From positions 18,597 to 35,010 of the forward strand of contig DFHL01000033.1 of NCBI GenBank assembly GCA_002371315.1: DNA of 16,414 nucleotides, read 5' to 3'. The translations under genes were made by a program, and so were the position numbers. This DNA comes from Bacteroidales bacterium UBA3724. Lineage in GTDB: Bacteria; Bacteroidota; Bacteroidia; Bacteroidales; P3. Below the pieces are notes generated by a model that worked only from the letters and a program-made list of their open reading frames with translations, was not told the DNA's origin and did no database searches. Positions 16,204-16,414 of the stretch are shown one piece after another (position 1 is the first letter of the stretch; each line of letters opens with the position of its first letter).

Positions 16204-16238
16204 TTCCCGCTTCCTGCTTTCCGCTTTCCGTTTTCCGC
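16204..16238. repeat. Five tandem 7-bp repeats (TTTCCGC) upstream of mraZ
   Basis: Units TTCCCGC, TTCCTGC, TTTCCGC, TTTCCGT and TTTCCGC run without gaps. They belong to the same repeat family as the two arrays in rsmH. The array lies about 190 bp upstream of the mraZ start, outside the presumed operator, in DNA with no recognised gene. Confidence 0.85.
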
Positions 16239-16414
16239 GCCATTTTTGCCTGTTGATAACTTTTTGCGCCGACGGCCAAAAATGCCATTGGCTTCCATTT
16301 GCGTCGCGGCCCTCCCTGTGCCGCCCTCCGCGACCCGGATTTCGCCCCCTGTCGCCACCCCGTTTTCGCCACGGCCAAAGGCCCTGCAAATCAGCACCAG
16401 CACTGCCCGTTGTA

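Larger units (their letters stand above)
16012..16414. other. Upstream control region of the dcw operon, no gene
   Basis: No credible gene is seen in these 403 bases. Minus-strand open frames here give low-complexity basic peptides (with the GKRKAES type of repeat translation) unlike any family. The part next to mraZ (16012-16130) is A/T-rich and holds the phased TGG motifs. Further out are a 7-bp repeat array (16204-16238) and a G/C-rich segment with a 7-bp inverted repeat (GTCGCGG 16303-16309, CCGCGAC 16328-16334) that lacks a U-tract. A promoter must lie here; TATTTTTA on the minus strand at 16036-16043 is the nearest match to the Bacteroidota -7 element (TAnnTTTG), but no clear -33 box accompanies it. 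Confidence 0.55.

Noticed and set aside
16303..16334. Inverted repeat GTCGCGG/CCGCGAC as a terminator of an upstream gene
   Set aside because: The 18-base loop is long, there is no U-tract, and the region is G/C-rich enough for such a repeat by chance.
16018..16389. Minus-strand frame of 123 codons upstream of mraZ
   Set aside because: Very basic, low-complexity peptide that includes translation of the 7-bp repeats. No family resemblance, and it would run through the putative mraZ operator.

Overview
The window is one long divisome and cell-wall (dcw) operon, and every convincing gene lies on the minus strand. Read in the direction of transcription, from the right edge to the left, the order is mraZ, rsmH (mraW), an ftsL-like gene, ftsI (PBP with a C-terminal PASTA domain), murE, mraY, a murD remnant, ftsW, murG, murC, ftsQ, ftsA, ftsZ. 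A strong rho-independent terminator follows ftsZ.

The organism is very probably a member of the Bacteroidota, most likely the order Bacteroidales. The reasons are: a PASTA-tailed FtsI; a MraY of about 417 residues with a soluble insertion; a short FtsL-like protein of the Bacteroidota type; direct murC-ftsQ-ftsA-ftsZ linkage without murB or ddl in between; no clear Shine-Dalgarno sequences; and short low-complexity tandem repeats between genes. The family cannot be fixed from this window.

Layout. Positions 16012-16414 are the upstream control region. They hold no credible gene, but they contain TGG motifs spaced at exact 10-bp steps just upstream of mraZ (a likely MraZ autoregulatory operator) and a 7-bp tandem repeat array. 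mraZ and rsmH overlap by 14 bp. Tandem arrays with 7-, 8- and about 11-13-bp periods then sit in and around rsmH, ftsL and ftsI. From murE to ftsQ the genes are tightly packed (gaps of 0-28 bp, or overlaps), while ftsQ-ftsA, ftsA-ftsZ and ftsI-murE have modest gaps. Positions 1-319 hold the operon terminator and, at the extreme left edge, three 11-bp repeats containing TGTACA.

How the genes work together. MurE, MurC and (normally) MurD build the UDP-MurNAc-peptide. MraY and MurG make lipid I and lipid II. FtsW polymerises and FtsI crosslinks septal peptidoglycan. FtsQ and the FtsL-like protein regulate these enzymes, FtsA tethers FtsZ to the membrane, and FtsZ forms the ring. The DNPR motif of MurE predicts meso-diaminopimelate peptidoglycan.

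The main surprise is the murD slot between mraY and ftsW. It holds an intact, translationally coupled 180-codon gene that encodes only the C-terminal MurD domain. The UDP-binding and ATPase domains are absent, and the residues expected to bind D-glutamate are changed. Either an active MurD is encoded elsewhere and this is a repurposed domain, or D-Glu addition is done differently. Other oddities are slippage-prone 7-bp repeats inside the rsmH reading frame, a His/Asp-rich insertion in MurC, a very long FtsZ linker with a shortened T3 region, and an FtsI with 18 cysteines.
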